DNA of 35,765 bases from an uncultured Marinomonas sp. (GCA_947493575.1 CANLRQ010000029.1:1-35765); one strand, 5' to 3'; positions 18,377 through 25,934 are shown, counted from the stretch's first letter. The notes: a model not told the origin generated them from the sequence alone. Numbers and translations are program-made.

Positions 18377-19573
18377 TTATTTCCTGTGGATACGCCACCA
18401 TTGTTTGATTAATGAGAAAGAGAAATCATAGGTACTATTTACTGGGTCTTTCGTTAAATAATGGTCTGCCGCGAGTAATCTCAATGCATCTAGCAGAAAA
18501 TTCTCTGTATTTAGAGAACCCATAAGTTCTAGATTGTTTGTTAAAGTAGGAGACAGAAGTAGTAGATTACGAAGCTTTTCATAATCTAAACCTTGTTCTT
18601 CTTGAGCCAAGATATCCAGAATCACTTGGTAAAATTGATACTGCTTACCGTAATATTCTTGTAATCGTTCATCGTAATGGCGAAGGTGCCATGGATCATT
18701 GGCATCCACAAAAGCGGCTTGAATCATAGACTCGATATTCTGAGTGGTTATATCGCTACCTTTACTTAGAAATGAACTAATCATGTGATGAATATAAAAA
18801 GGTACGCAATCGACTTCTTGAGAGAGTGCTTTGGCGAAGTCTTGTTCTAAAGCAACAAGGTTTTCACCTTTTAATAATTGGTTGGTTAACTCGATGCTGT
18901 GTTCCAATTCCAGAGGGAGCAAGTTGATTGTTTGCATATCATTAGTTGGCTCATTAGCTAATGACGCGGCTTTCAAATCCCGTAGCACATGGTGTAAACC
19001 AATTGACCCTGTAAATATCATACGAACACTTAGGTGGTTTTGACGTGCTAACCTCAAGTTGTCGAGTAAATTAGCGGCAGCAGTATTCCCTTCATTTGTG
19101 ATGATTTTCTGCAACATCCATGGGAATTCGTCCCAGATTAACAATAGCCTCTTGCCGTCGGCTTCGAAGATTTGAGCTAACTTGTTAATCATATCTTCAA
19201 GAACAAATATCCAATTTGGCTCTGCTCTTTTTGCTATGGTAATACCTAAAATTTTTGAATCGGATAATTCGTTTCTTATCTTATTAACAAGCGCTATACC
19301 TTTTGTCGTCATACTTTGATGCACTGATAAATCATCAACTAGGCGATTCACAAATTCTTTGATGGTCGAAATGCCTTCTACATCACGCAGAATTACTGTC
19401 ATGTTTTCTTGCGGCTCCTCCTTCATTTTTCGAATAATGCTTGTTTTTCCAATGCGGCGTTCAGAGGTTAAAATGGCGCTTTGTTGTTCAATGATCCGCC
19501 ACACGTTATTAATGAATGCATCGCGCCCAATGACTTGTTCGGGTGCAATGTTGCCTCCAGCATTTACTTTCAT
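18377..19573 (-). CDS. P-loop NTPase, first gene of a tandem pair
   Basis: The 398-residue ATPase begins at ATG 19573 (MKVNAGGNIAPEQVIGRDAF) with GGAGTG nine bases upstream; a start 42 bases earlier is less likely. The P-loop is AILTSERRIGKTSIIRKM (about residues 33-50), in which the first Gly of GxxxxGKT is Ser, as in many archaeal-ATPase/STAND members. The Walker B strand is RLLLIWDEFPWML near residues 175-187. A sensor-like Arg region (VRMIFTGSIGLH) follows. The stop lies two bases before the next gene's ATG. No signal or membrane segment is seen. Its promoter is buried in 16-bp repeats. Confidence 0.75.
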   Translation of the reverse strand: MKVNAGGNIAPEQVIGRDAFINNVWRIIEQQSAILTSERRIGKTSIIRKMKEEPQENMTVILRDVEGISTIKEFVNRLVDDLSVHQSMTTKGIALVNKIRNELSDSKILGITIAKRAEPNWIFVLEDMINKLAQIFEADGKRLLLIWDEFPWMLQKIITNEGNTAAANLLDNLRLARQNHLSVRMIFTGSIGLHHVLRDLKAASLANEPTNDMQTINLLPLELEHSIELTNQLLKGENLVALEQDFAKALSQEVDCVPFYIHHMISSFLSKGSDITTQNIESMIQAAFVDANDPWHLRHYDERLQEYYGKQYQFYQVILDILAQEEQGLDYEKLRNLLLLSPTLTNNLELMGSLNTENFLLDALRLLAADHYLTKDPVNSTYDFSFSLIKQWWRIHRK

Positions 19574-19603
19574 GATATTCACTCCTTTGTTATCGATAAA
19601 AAA

Positions 19604-19631
19604 ATAATACACCAAAAATAACGTGCGTCAA
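19604..19631 (-). promoter_or_regulatory. promoter of the NTPase pair inside tandem repeats
   Basis: On the minus strand TTGACG (19631-19626) and TATTAT (19609-19604) are 16 bases apart. The -35 box falls inside the first 16-bp repeat unit, so anything that binds those repeats would control this promoter. Confidence 0.65.
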
Positions 19632-19676
19632 ATTAGACGTACGTCAAATTAGACGTACGTCAAATTAGACGTACGT
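19621..19676. repeat. three and a half 16-bp tandem repeats, candidate operator
   Basis: Units 19621-19636, 19637-19652 and 19653-19668 read ACGTACGTCAAATTAG (the first with G for A at position 5), and 19669-19676 repeats ACGTACGT. Each contains the palindrome GACGTACGTC and a minus-strand TTGACG. They cover the -35 box of the NTPase pair. Confidence 0.85.
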
Positions 19677-19751
19677 TGATTTTATATACATGTTGTTTCT
19701 GACGTAAGTTGTTTTTTTGACAGAACAAGTTAATGAAGGTGTAAATAAGTG

Positions 19752-19780
19752 GAGTAATCAAAGACACCCATTAACTTAGT
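19752..19780. repeat. 29-bp direct repeat, left copy
   Basis: GAGTAATCAAAGACACCCAT followed by TAACTTAGT is identical to 25057-25085. The two copies bracket the RAYT gene and the peptide cassette. A third, diverged piece (GGAGTAATCAAAGA) lies at 19867. Confidence 0.85.
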
Positions 19781-19782
19781 AA

Positions 19783-19861
19783 AAAAGGGGTCAGATCCCT
19801 TAAAAGTAATATTGATGTTTGTTCCTACCTGCGACGGTGTTTAAGGGATCTGACCCCTTTT
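19783..19861. repeat. 22-bp perfect inverted repeat upstream of RAYT
   Basis: The arm at 19783-19804 (AAAAGGGGTCAGATCCCTTA then AA) is complementary over all 22 bases to 19840-19861, with a 35-base loop. Palindromes of the GGGGTCAGATCCC type are widespread in Gammaproteobacteria and often occur near RAYT transposases. Confidence 0.85.
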
Positions 19862-19980
19862 GAAGGTGGAGTAATCAAAGAGATCCATACATTTAATTTA
19901 TTGCCAACTTGTTATAACAAGGTTATAACTATATAAAATTACTGAGGTATACCTTATGAAGGTTCAACTTAAACACCCAT

Positions 19981-20055
19981 ATGTGACACCCATTACTTTA
20001 TTGATATGTGACACCCATTACTTTATTGATATGTGACACCCATTACTTTATTGAT
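19981..20055. repeat. three perfect 25-bp tandem repeats in the RAYT leader
   Basis: Units 19981-20005, 20006-20030 and 20031-20055 each read ATGTGACACCCATTACTTTA then TTGAT. The core GACACCCATTA occurs also at 19764, 25066 and 32948, and GACAGCCATG at 25123 and 25855, always near RAYT copies. It is probably part of the element's end. Confidence 0.9.
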
Positions 20056-20112
20056 GTTTATTTAATTACTGCCTAAACTAAAAAAACCAAACTCAAGGAT
20101 GAGGAAGAAGTT

Positions 20113-21093
20113 ATGCCTAGGGCAAGAAGCCAACAGGTCAGTTTGTCTGACACTCCGTATTACCACTGCATCAGTCGATGCGTCCGCCGTGCTTTTCTGT
20201 GCGGTGAAGATGTTGTCACAGGTAAAAGCTTTGAACACCGTCGAGGATGGATCGAGGTGCGCATTCTATTTCTAGCTAAGATTTTCTCCATTGATGTTTG
20301 TGCTTATGCGGTAATGAGTAATCATCTTCATTTAGTTCTCCATGTCGATGATAAACAAGCAAAAAACTGGTCTACACACGAAGTGTTAAGACGGTGGCAT
20401 TCTCTTCATAAAGGCACATTGTTTACCCAACAATTCGCTCGTGGAGATGCTATGCCAGAGTATGCCGTTGAATTGGTTGAAAGGTCGGCTGCAATCTATC
20501 GTGAAAGATTGTCTGATATTAGCTGGTTTATGAGGGAATTAAATGAGCCAATCGCTAGGCAAGCAAATCTTGAAGATGAATGCACAGGACGGTTCTGGGA
20601 AGGGCGCTTTAAATCCCAAGCTTTGCTAGATGAAGCATCTGTATTAGCTTGTATGGCGTACGTTGATTTAAATCCCATTCGAGCGAATATAGCTGCAACA
20701 CCTGAAACGTCAGAATTCACCAGTATCAAGAAAAGAGCCGAAGCGGCTAATAACGGTACGCAACCAAAAACTCTCTATCCGTTTATCGGCAATGAACAAG
20801 CAAATACAAAAACAGGCAAACCAAACGGAATCCTGTTTAAACTGGCTGATTACTTGCAACTGGTTGATCTTACAGGGCGTATCGTTCGTCATGATAAACG
20901 AGGAGCCATTGATTTATCCTTGTCCCCGATATTGCAACGTCTAGGAATCGACTCAGAAAATTGGTTGGTTATAGCGACTCAATTTGAACAAAATACGCAT
21001 GGTATTGTTGGGCAAGAACAAAGTGTTCAACGCTACAAAAATGCTCAACCAAGGTCGAGACCAAATAAACGCTGTTGCTCATTACTCTCGTAA
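20113..21093 (+). CDS. REP-associated tyrosine transposase (RAYT, IS200/Y1 family)
   Basis: The 326-residue protein has the Y1 HUH nuclease fold of RAYTs. It opens MPRARSQQVSLSDTPYYHCI. The metal-binding HUH motif is AYAVMSNHLHLVLHV (His71, His73) and the nucleophile is probably Tyr183 in LACMAYVDLNPIRANIA. GRFWEGRFKSQALLDE is another family hallmark. RAYTs cut single-stranded DNA at REP palindromes. The leader with GACACCCATTA repeats and the downstream 20-bp repeats may be its substrates. It is the only full copy in the window; remnants are at 25935 and 33036. Confidence 0.92.
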   Translation: MPRARSQQVSLSDTPYYHCISRCVRRAFLCGEDVVTGKSFEHRRGWIEVRILFLAKIFSIDVCAYAVMSNHLHLVLHVDDKQAKNWSTHEVLRRWHSLHKGTLFTQQFARGDAMPEYAVELVERSAAIYRERLSDISWFMRELNEPIARQANLEDECTGRFWEGRFKSQALLDEASVLACMAYVDLNPIRANIAATPETSEFTSIKKRAEAANNGTQPKTLYPFIGNEQANTKTGKPNGILFKLADYLQLVDLTGRIVRHDKRGAIDLSLSPILQRLGIDSENWLVIATQFEQNTHGIVGQEQSVQRYKNAQPRSRPNKRCCSLLS

Positions 21094-21276
21094 TCTACAT
21101 CTCATTTAATCTTATCTTGAAAAAACCTTTCTTATCATGCCGTAAGCAATCTTTATCGTTTTACAAAACATGACTTTGTTGAAATTAGAGCATTATCACG
21201 ACTGTTCTTTGATTTTTCTTTGTTTCTGATTCTGTGTAATTGCTTAAACGTGGAAGTCTTTTCTGACAGTGCATTA

Positions 21277-21352
21277 TTGGATGTCCTGATCCTTCGCTGA
21301 TCCTTCGTTATTGGATGTCCTGATCCTTCGTGTTGGATGTCCTGATCCTTCA
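21277..21352. repeat. 20-bp direct repeats downstream of RAYT
   Basis: TTGGATGTCCTGATCCTTCG occurs at 21277-21296 and 21311-21330, and with a final A at 21333-21352, with a partial copy (CTGATCCTTCG) between. A diverged copy is at 26195, after the truncated RAYT. Nothing else was seen between 21094 and 21430. Confidence 0.85.
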
Positions 21353-21430
21353 TGAATGCGTTGGCGATACTACCTACTCACATCAAAGCCGACATCGCCC
21401 AAAATGAGTGCGTTAACGGAATGGTTAATG

Positions 21431-22207
21431 TCATCGGTTATTCTTGAAGCCTAATAATAGCCACTGCTTGGGTGTAATTCCAAATGCCTTCTTAAATTGT
21501 TTCGTCATATGACTTTGGTCTGTAAATCCAGCAGCAACAGCTGACATAGGTATTGAGTCACCTTTCGACATAAAGTGTTTTGTCAACGAAAGCCTTCGCA
21601 TCGTTAGATATCTATATGGACTTGTCCCAAACAAAGCTCTAAAGTCTCTAGATAAACTCCACTTTTCTCTTCCGCTAACTTTAGAAAGCTCATCCATTGA
21701 AATGTGTGAACTAATTGAGTAATGGATATATTCACGTGCTTTCTCAGCTGCGGCATAATCATAAGCTACACGCCCGCGCTTATTACCAGCAACATCTGAA
21801 AGAGTGTTTGCAAGCTCAAATATGATATCTTCTTCTTGCAGAATCTCAGGCGACTCGTCTAAATTGTCCATTAAAAAGTTAGTTACAAGATGTAGACGAG
21901 GGTCTTTACTAACACCTCCATGAATGTAAGGAAGTGGTTTTCCACCAATCACTGTCTGGAGAATATGAGGCTGAATGTACATGACTCTATAGTAGAAGCC
22001 GTCATCCGTTCCTGATTCACCGTCATGTAGCTCATCAGGATGAATAATTATTGTATTTCCAGGAAGACTAAAACGTTTCTCTTTTCGGTAGTTAAAACAA
22101 TGGACCCCAGACAGTGTCCTTCCTACTGCATAGGTATCATGTCTATGCGGCTCAAAACCGACGCCAGAAAAAAAAGCCTCAAACTTCTCAAGCTGATAAT
22201 TAGTCAT
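21431..22207 (-). CDS. AraC family transcriptional regulator
   Basis: The 258-residue regulator starts at ATG 22207 (MTNYQLEKFEAFFSGVGFEP), with GGAG six bases upstream; a start at 22231 lacks this. An N-terminal cupin-like ligand-binding domain (about 1-140; FEPHRHDTYAVG, NTIIIHPDELHDGE) is followed by two helix-turn-helix motifs typical of AraC. These are ISMDELSKVSGREKWSLSRD with FRALFGTSPYRYLTMRRL, and SAVAAGFTDQSHMTKQFKKA with FGITPKQW. This layout is used to sense small amino-acid-like ligands and control an adjacent exporter. It is the last gene of a leftward cassette, close after azlD. Confidence 0.92.
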   Translation of the reverse strand: MTNYQLEKFEAFFSGVGFEPHRHDTYAVGRTLSGVHCFNYRKEKRFSLPGNTIIIHPDELHDGESGTDDGFYYRVMYIQPHILQTVIGGKPLPYIHGGVSKDPRLHLVTNFLMDNLDESPEILQEEDIIFELANTLSDVAGNKRGRVAYDYAAAEKAREYIHYSISSHISMDELSKVSGREKWSLSRDFRALFGTSPYRYLTMRRLSLTKHFMSKGDSIPMSAVAAGFTDQSHMTKQFKKAFGITPKQWLLLGFKNNR

Positions 22208-22272
22208 TTTATTCTCCATAGAGATAATCAAATTTTCAAGCCTATGTGCTAATTTTTACAAGGCTAACAGAA

Positions 22273-22569
22273 CTATGCAAGTGCATAATATATAGCACTT
22301 GAGAATATTGTTGTAATCATTAATCCTTGCTTGAGTAAGACGGACATAATGAAAATACTTATAAAGGCAAGTCCAGCACTGTAAGGTTCTTGTACCATCT
22401 CACTCATCACAATGTACGTAATAAAACAAATAAAGATAGTTACTGGTAATGCTTCCTCTATTAGTATTTGAGAGTTCGGACTAAATTTTATTCTCACAAT
22501 AGATGGAAGAATCCTGACAATTATGCTTGTAGTTAACAAAGCTAAAATTACAAGATAGTTATTTTCCAT
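22273..22569 (-). CDS. azlD: AzlD-type branched-chain amino acid export subunit
   Basis: The 98-residue membrane protein has three or four helices, beginning MENNYLVILALLTTSIIVRI. An ILPSIVRIKFS segment is followed by ALPVTIFICFITYIVM. This is the small AzlD partner of AzlC. Its start overlaps the azlC stop by 11 bases, with AGGAGG a few bases upstream inside azlC, so translation is coupled. The length fits the family. Confidence 0.85.
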   Translation of the reverse strand: MENNYLVILALLTTSIIVRILPSIVRIKFSPNSQILIEEALPVTIFICFITYIVMSEMVQEPYSAGLAFISIFIMSVLLKQGLMITTIFSSAIYYALA

Positions 22570-23272
22570 ACTCCCTCCTGAGCATATAAACGAAGACAGA
22601 AATCACGACGATTGATGGAATCCAGAAATAAACCTTCCCTAAAAAGAAATAAAACAATCCACTTATTATGAAACCAGTCAGAATTTTAGGGATAGTAATC
22701 AAACCACTTTTTAATGGTTTACCTTGTAACTGTGATATTCCTAAAAACAAAAGTACTGCACTAGCAGGAAATCCAAGATTAACATTATCAGGAATTAAAT
22801 AAGGAAATACAGAAGCTAATACACCGCCTAGTACACCTGAAATTACCCAACAAGAAAACAAAGAAAATCGAGCCATTAACATATTTTTTTGACTATAACC
22901 CTGCTCTATAGCATAGGCTTCATCACCCAAAGTGTGGGATGAAATCAGCCTAATAAAAATATTTTCAGGCAGTTTTTTTGAACAAGACAAAGCAATAAAA
23001 GCATATCTAGTGTTAATTAAGGCAGTGACAAAAACTATTGTAATGAAACCTTCTCCGGACTCAGAAAGCGGTAATGCAGCGAATTGACCGCTTCCCGTAA
23101 ATCCAAACATACTCACCAAGAAAATTTGTACAAGGCTCCAATCCGCCTTATAAGCAATCATGCCGAACAACATACTTACTGGTGCAATGGCACACATTGC
23201 AGCTAATAGTTTTGAAGCTGATAATGAAGAAGTTACTTCATCAACTCTTGAACAAAGATCAATGTTATCCAT
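22559..23272 (-). CDS. azlC: AzlC family amino acid exporter permease
   Basis: The 237-residue polytopic membrane protein is the large subunit of the AzlCD exporter, which expels branched-chain or other hydrophobic amino acids. Family markers are APVSMLFGMIAYKADWSLVQ, MFGFTGSGQFAALPL, NTRYAFIALSCSK and TLGDEAYAIEQGYSQ. I start it at ATG 23272, 17 bases past the radical SAM stop and with GAGAG upstream; a longer reading from 23371 overlaps that gene and adds an unlikely N-terminus. Its place behind a peptide-modifying enzyme is unusual and suggests that the cassette's product is small and amino-acid-like. Confidence 0.88.
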   Translation of the reverse strand: MDNIDLCSRVDEVTSSLSASKLLAAMCAIAPVSMLFGMIAYKADWSLVQIFLVSMFGFTGSGQFAALPLSESGEGFITIVFVTALINTRYAFIALSCSKKLPENIFIRLISSHTLGDEAYAIEQGYSQKNMLMARFSLFSCWVISGVLGGVLASVFPYLIPDNVNLGFPASAVLLFLGISQLQGKPLKSGLITIPKILTGFIISGLFYFFLGKVYFWIPSIVVISVFVYMLRREYGK

Positions 23273-23288
23273 GTTAACTCTCAATTGA

Positions 23289-24506
23289 TTATTCCATGAA
23301 TTTGTAGAGACTTGCTTCTCTATCATGTGTAGGGCCATAGCACCTATTTGACCACTCGTTAACTTCAACAACCCAGATATCTCGGTAACAAGTGTTACCA
23401 GAGATTGGAGTTATTTCACTCGCATAATGGATGAACTTTTCATCATCTAGAAGAATTGCTTGGTTCTCATCTAGAGTTGTCTCAAACAAGGTTTCCATAG
23501 TGTCTGGGTCAATAACTTGAGTAACTCCACCATCAACGTTCTCACGCTTTACAACAGCTAAATCAACTATTGACCGATCAAAATCATCCCAAGTAGATGA
23601 TGTTAAAGCGGAGTTTAAAGCTACGCGGTTTTGATATTTTTGCAGTTTTCTTAACCCATCCATTACTATTGGCATGCTATGATCACCATTTTTGAGTGGA
23701 CGACTTGGGCTTGTAGGAGAGTCTACACTGACACAGACTGCGACATTAAAGTTTGCGAAAGTCTCTGCTACTTCCTCAGTTATTAGAGACCCATTTGTAA
23801 CTGTAGAATATTGAATAGAGATTCCGTCATGTTCATGACCAAATGTGTTCAGAACCTTGTTAATCGTTTTCCAATTGAGCAATGGTTCACCGCCAAAAAA
23901 CTGTATCATTACGTTTGAAGAGCCTGAAGCCTTTACAACTTTGAGGGCATCTTTCACATATGAAACACCCGCCTTGTCTTTCATATGACGATTTCTAGGG
24001 TCATATTGATGAGCAAATCTCTCCTCTGAGGCATACATTGAGTCATTGATATCGATTTTAATGCTATCTCTAGCAATAATTCTTGATTCATCAAGCGAAT
24101 TCATGTTGTTGTCAACCGATAGCTCCTGCCCTTGAACTCCTTCGAAACAATACGTACAGCCAAAGTTACATGCATTTGCCATTACAAGCTGTATAACAGT
24201 CACTAAATTATTGTTACCAACTTGCGTTTCCTGATTTGTAGGGAAAGATAAGTTCTCAGGAGTAATTAGTTTTCTTAAAGCCAATTGTTGTATTAGTTCA
24301 TCGTTTCGGTTATTGGCTTCAGAAGTGAATAAGTTTGTATTTAAAGTTTTCCCTTTCTCGAATGACATCAAAGTTCTCAGTGATTCTTCATTCAGAAGAG
24401 AAAGGCCACCAAGCATTCTATGATATACGGCGGTATGTTTATTAACGGGAAGCTTTACCAAGTCTTTGGATATTGTATATGTAACTTCAACTGAAGGCTG
24501 ATTCAT
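23289..24506 (-). CDS. radical SAM peptide-maturase-like enzyme
   Basis: The 405-residue radical SAM enzyme has the [4Fe-4S] motif in NACNFGCTYCFEG (Cys113, Cys117, Cys120) and the SAM-contact FFGGEPLLNW (GGEP at 205-208). Residues 1-90 look like the small recognition (RRE/PqqD-like) domain of peptide maturases. A charged insert of about 60 residues separates the cluster motif from GGEP. The C-terminus has only two cysteines (373, 389) and stops 16 residues later, instead of the full seven-cysteine SPASM domain. A 35-residue peptide gene lies immediately upstream and an AzlCD exporter follows. The substrate is inferred from position. Confidence 0.8.
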   Translation of the reverse strand: MNQPSVEVTYTISKDLVKLPVNKHTAVYHRMLGGLSLLNEESLRTLMSFEKGKTLNTNLFTSEANNRNDELIQQLALRKLITPENLSFPTNQETQVGNNNLVTVIQLVMANACNFGCTYCFEGVQGQELSVDNNMNSLDESRIIARDSIKIDINDSMYASEERFAHQYDPRNRHMKDKAGVSYVKDALKVVKASGSSNVMIQFFGGEPLLNWKTINKVLNTFGHEHDGISIQYSTVTNGSLITEEVAETFANFNVAVCVSVDSPTSPSRPLKNGDHSMPIVMDGLRKLQKYQNRVALNSALTSSTWDDFDRSIVDLAVVKRENVDGGVTQVIDPDTMETLFETTLDENQAILLDDEKFIHYASEITPISGNTCYRDIWVVEVNEWSNRCYGPTHDREASLYKFME

Positions 24507-24536
24507 TATTTATTATTCCACTATGTTACGATTAGC

Positions 24537-24563
24537 GGAAGGACGAGCTCAGCTCATCCTTCC
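24537..24563 (-). promoter_or_regulatory. 12-bp hairpin between peptide and radical SAM genes
   Basis: GGAAGGATGAGC (minus strand) pairs over 12 bases with GCTCGTCCTTCC across a TGA loop, with one T-G pair. It lacks a T run, so it may limit readthrough or protect the upstream peptide message, as in other precursor-peptide operons, giving more peptide than enzyme. Confidence 0.6.
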
Positions 24564-24573
24564 AGCGAAAAAC

Positions 24574-24681
24574 TTACTTGGTAAGTTTTGTTTTAAAAGT
24601 AACTTGAGATAGTGTTGCCACAGTTCCACCTACAGTACCGCCAACAGTTCCACCAAATCCATATACGATTGATTGATTCAT
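24574..24681 (-). CDS. 35-residue precursor-like peptide with three GGTV repeats
   Basis: Minus-strand ATG at 24681-24679 to TAA at 24576-24574, with GGAG ten bases before the start and an in-frame TAG just upstream. The product begins MNQSIVYGFGGTVGGTVGGT and ends VTFKTKLTK. Three GGTV units at residues 10-21 use different codons (GGT GGA ACT GTT, GGC GGT ACT GTA, GGT GGA ACT GTG), so the protein sequence is kept while the DNA has drifted. It has no cysteine. Position and size fit a RiPP precursor for the downstream radical SAM enzyme. The GxxxGxxxG spacing would also suit a membrane-active glycine-zipper peptide. No known family is recognised. Confidence 0.7.
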   Translation of the reverse strand: MNQSIVYGFGGTVGGTVGGTVATLSQVTFKTKLTK

Positions 24682-25238
24682 AATCTACTCACTCCATAAA
24701 ATATTTTATAGTTCCAACGTCAACAAATGACTAATTTAGAGCCTTTAACAATTGGCTCTACTTGGACTTTAAGTGATATAGAGCTTAAAAGTATTGTATG
24801 ATCGTGCAGCCTAACAAATGTAAAAATAAAATTGGAATTTCTAAGACTTATAGTAGGTAGTAGGCGTTTTTGTGTAATCCTTGGTTTAACTCAACATCAC
24901 TTTCTTACTTTTGTTGACTATCGTTCAGGATTCTCTTTTTCTAATATAGCTTGTAGGCTTTACAAAATCCGCCTTTGGTTTTCGTGTTTCATCTCAACCA
25001 CATTGTGCTTAGTTATAGTCATATACGGGCAATCAACATTGAACCAAATATGGGCCGAGTAATCAAAGACACCCATTAACTTAGTTTATATATTTCAATG
25101 GGTTAAGGGAGAATTAATCTGAGACAGCCATGTGATTATTAACTGTTTTTTTTGAATGAGAAATTTTACAGTCTCGTTAGGTGGTATATTTCCCAATGCC
25201 ACCTGAACTAAATTCAGAGGGGCAGGAGTATAATATCA
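24682..25238. promoter_or_regulatory. control region of the peptide cassette, with inverted repeat
   Basis: This stretch lies between the leftward peptide gene and the rightward DUF805 gene. An inverted repeat TAGAGCC / GGCTCTA spans 24737-24760 upstream of the peptide start and is a candidate operator. No crisp -35/-10 pair was identified. A 29-bp direct repeat lies at 25057-25085 and a GACAGCCATG motif at 25123. An ORF of 76 codons in the first part has a TTG start and no support. Confidence 0.45.
25057..25085. repeat. 29-bp direct repeat, right copy
   Basis: This copy is identical to 19752-19780 and in the same orientation. Together they bound a 5.3-kb segment that contains the RAYT gene and the peptide cassette. 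Confidence 0.85.
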
Positions 25239-25622
25239 ATGACAAATATCACACAACAAGCAATGACATTTGGATGCGCAATATCAACATGTTTTGCTAA
25301 ATTCTTTGACTTCAAAGGCAGAGCTACAAGACCTGAATTTTGGTGGTTTTACCTTTTTACTGTTCTTCTCAGTTGGGCGTCTATACTTGTAGACCCATCG
25401 AAGGTGCTATCTTCGATTATTAATCTGGCATTATTCTTTCCTGTTATTGCTGCTGGTGCAAGAAGGTTGCACGACACTAATAGAAGCGGGTGGTGGCAAT
25501 TGCTTATACTGACAATAATTGGGCTAATTCCGTTGGTGATTTGGTGGGCAAGCAAGGGAAAGAGTGAAGAAAACAAATATGGAAGCCCCCCCCAAAAAAA
25601 AGCAGTATCCATCCATTCATGA
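25239..25622 (+). CDS. DUF805 family membrane protein
   Basis: The 127-residue inner-membrane protein has the DUF805 hallmarks: FFDFKGRATRPEFWWFYLF near the N-terminus and ARRLHDTNRSGWWQLL in the middle, with three to four hydrophobic helices. The family has no established function. AGGAG precedes the ATG. It stands alone between the 29-bp repeat and a truncated RAYT. Confidence 0.9.
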   Translation: MTNITQQAMTFGCAISTCFAKFFDFKGRATRPEFWWFYLFTVLLSWASILVDPSKVLSSIINLALFFPVIAAGARRLHDTNRSGWWQLLILTIIGLIPLVIWWASKGKSEENKYGSPPQKKAVSIHS

Positions 25623-25934
25623 AAGCTGTATTCATAGAACCACAACACCAACAATATTTAGAATTTCCACACTATTTATTTCCAGTGGTCTTGATGTAAA
25701 GTGCAAAGAATTGGTGGGAGCTATCGATAAAATTTGAGTCTCTTATTTCAAGAGCTTAATAACCACTTTAAAATCAAAATATTGTGTATTATGTGTTTGT
25801 TTGTGTTGATAAAAATGGTTCGATGCAGTCGAATTAAAGAACATGGGCAGTACAGGACAGCCATGTAATTATTGATGTTTCTCTAATCACTGTATAAACT
25901 CAAAAAGACCAAACTCAAGGATGAGGAAGAAGTT
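25623..25934. other. intergenic stretch, leader of a second RAYT copy
   Basis: The first 220 bases hold nothing recognisable. From about 25848 the sequence GTACAGGACAGCCATGTAAT onwards matches the leader of the RAYT gene at 20113. Confidence 0.6.

Noticed and set aside
19621..20055. CRISPR array, suggested by regular repeats
   Set aside because: Units are directly abutting with no spacers and differ between the two blocks (16 and 25 bp).
21153..21353. Minus-strand ORF rich in Gln and Asp across the 20-bp repeats
   Set aside because: It is a translation of the repeat array, not a protein-like sequence.
24832..25062. 76-codon rightward ORF with a hydrophobic tail upstream of DUF805
   Set aside because: TTG start without a ribosome site, and the last part runs into the 29-bp repeat; likely chance.
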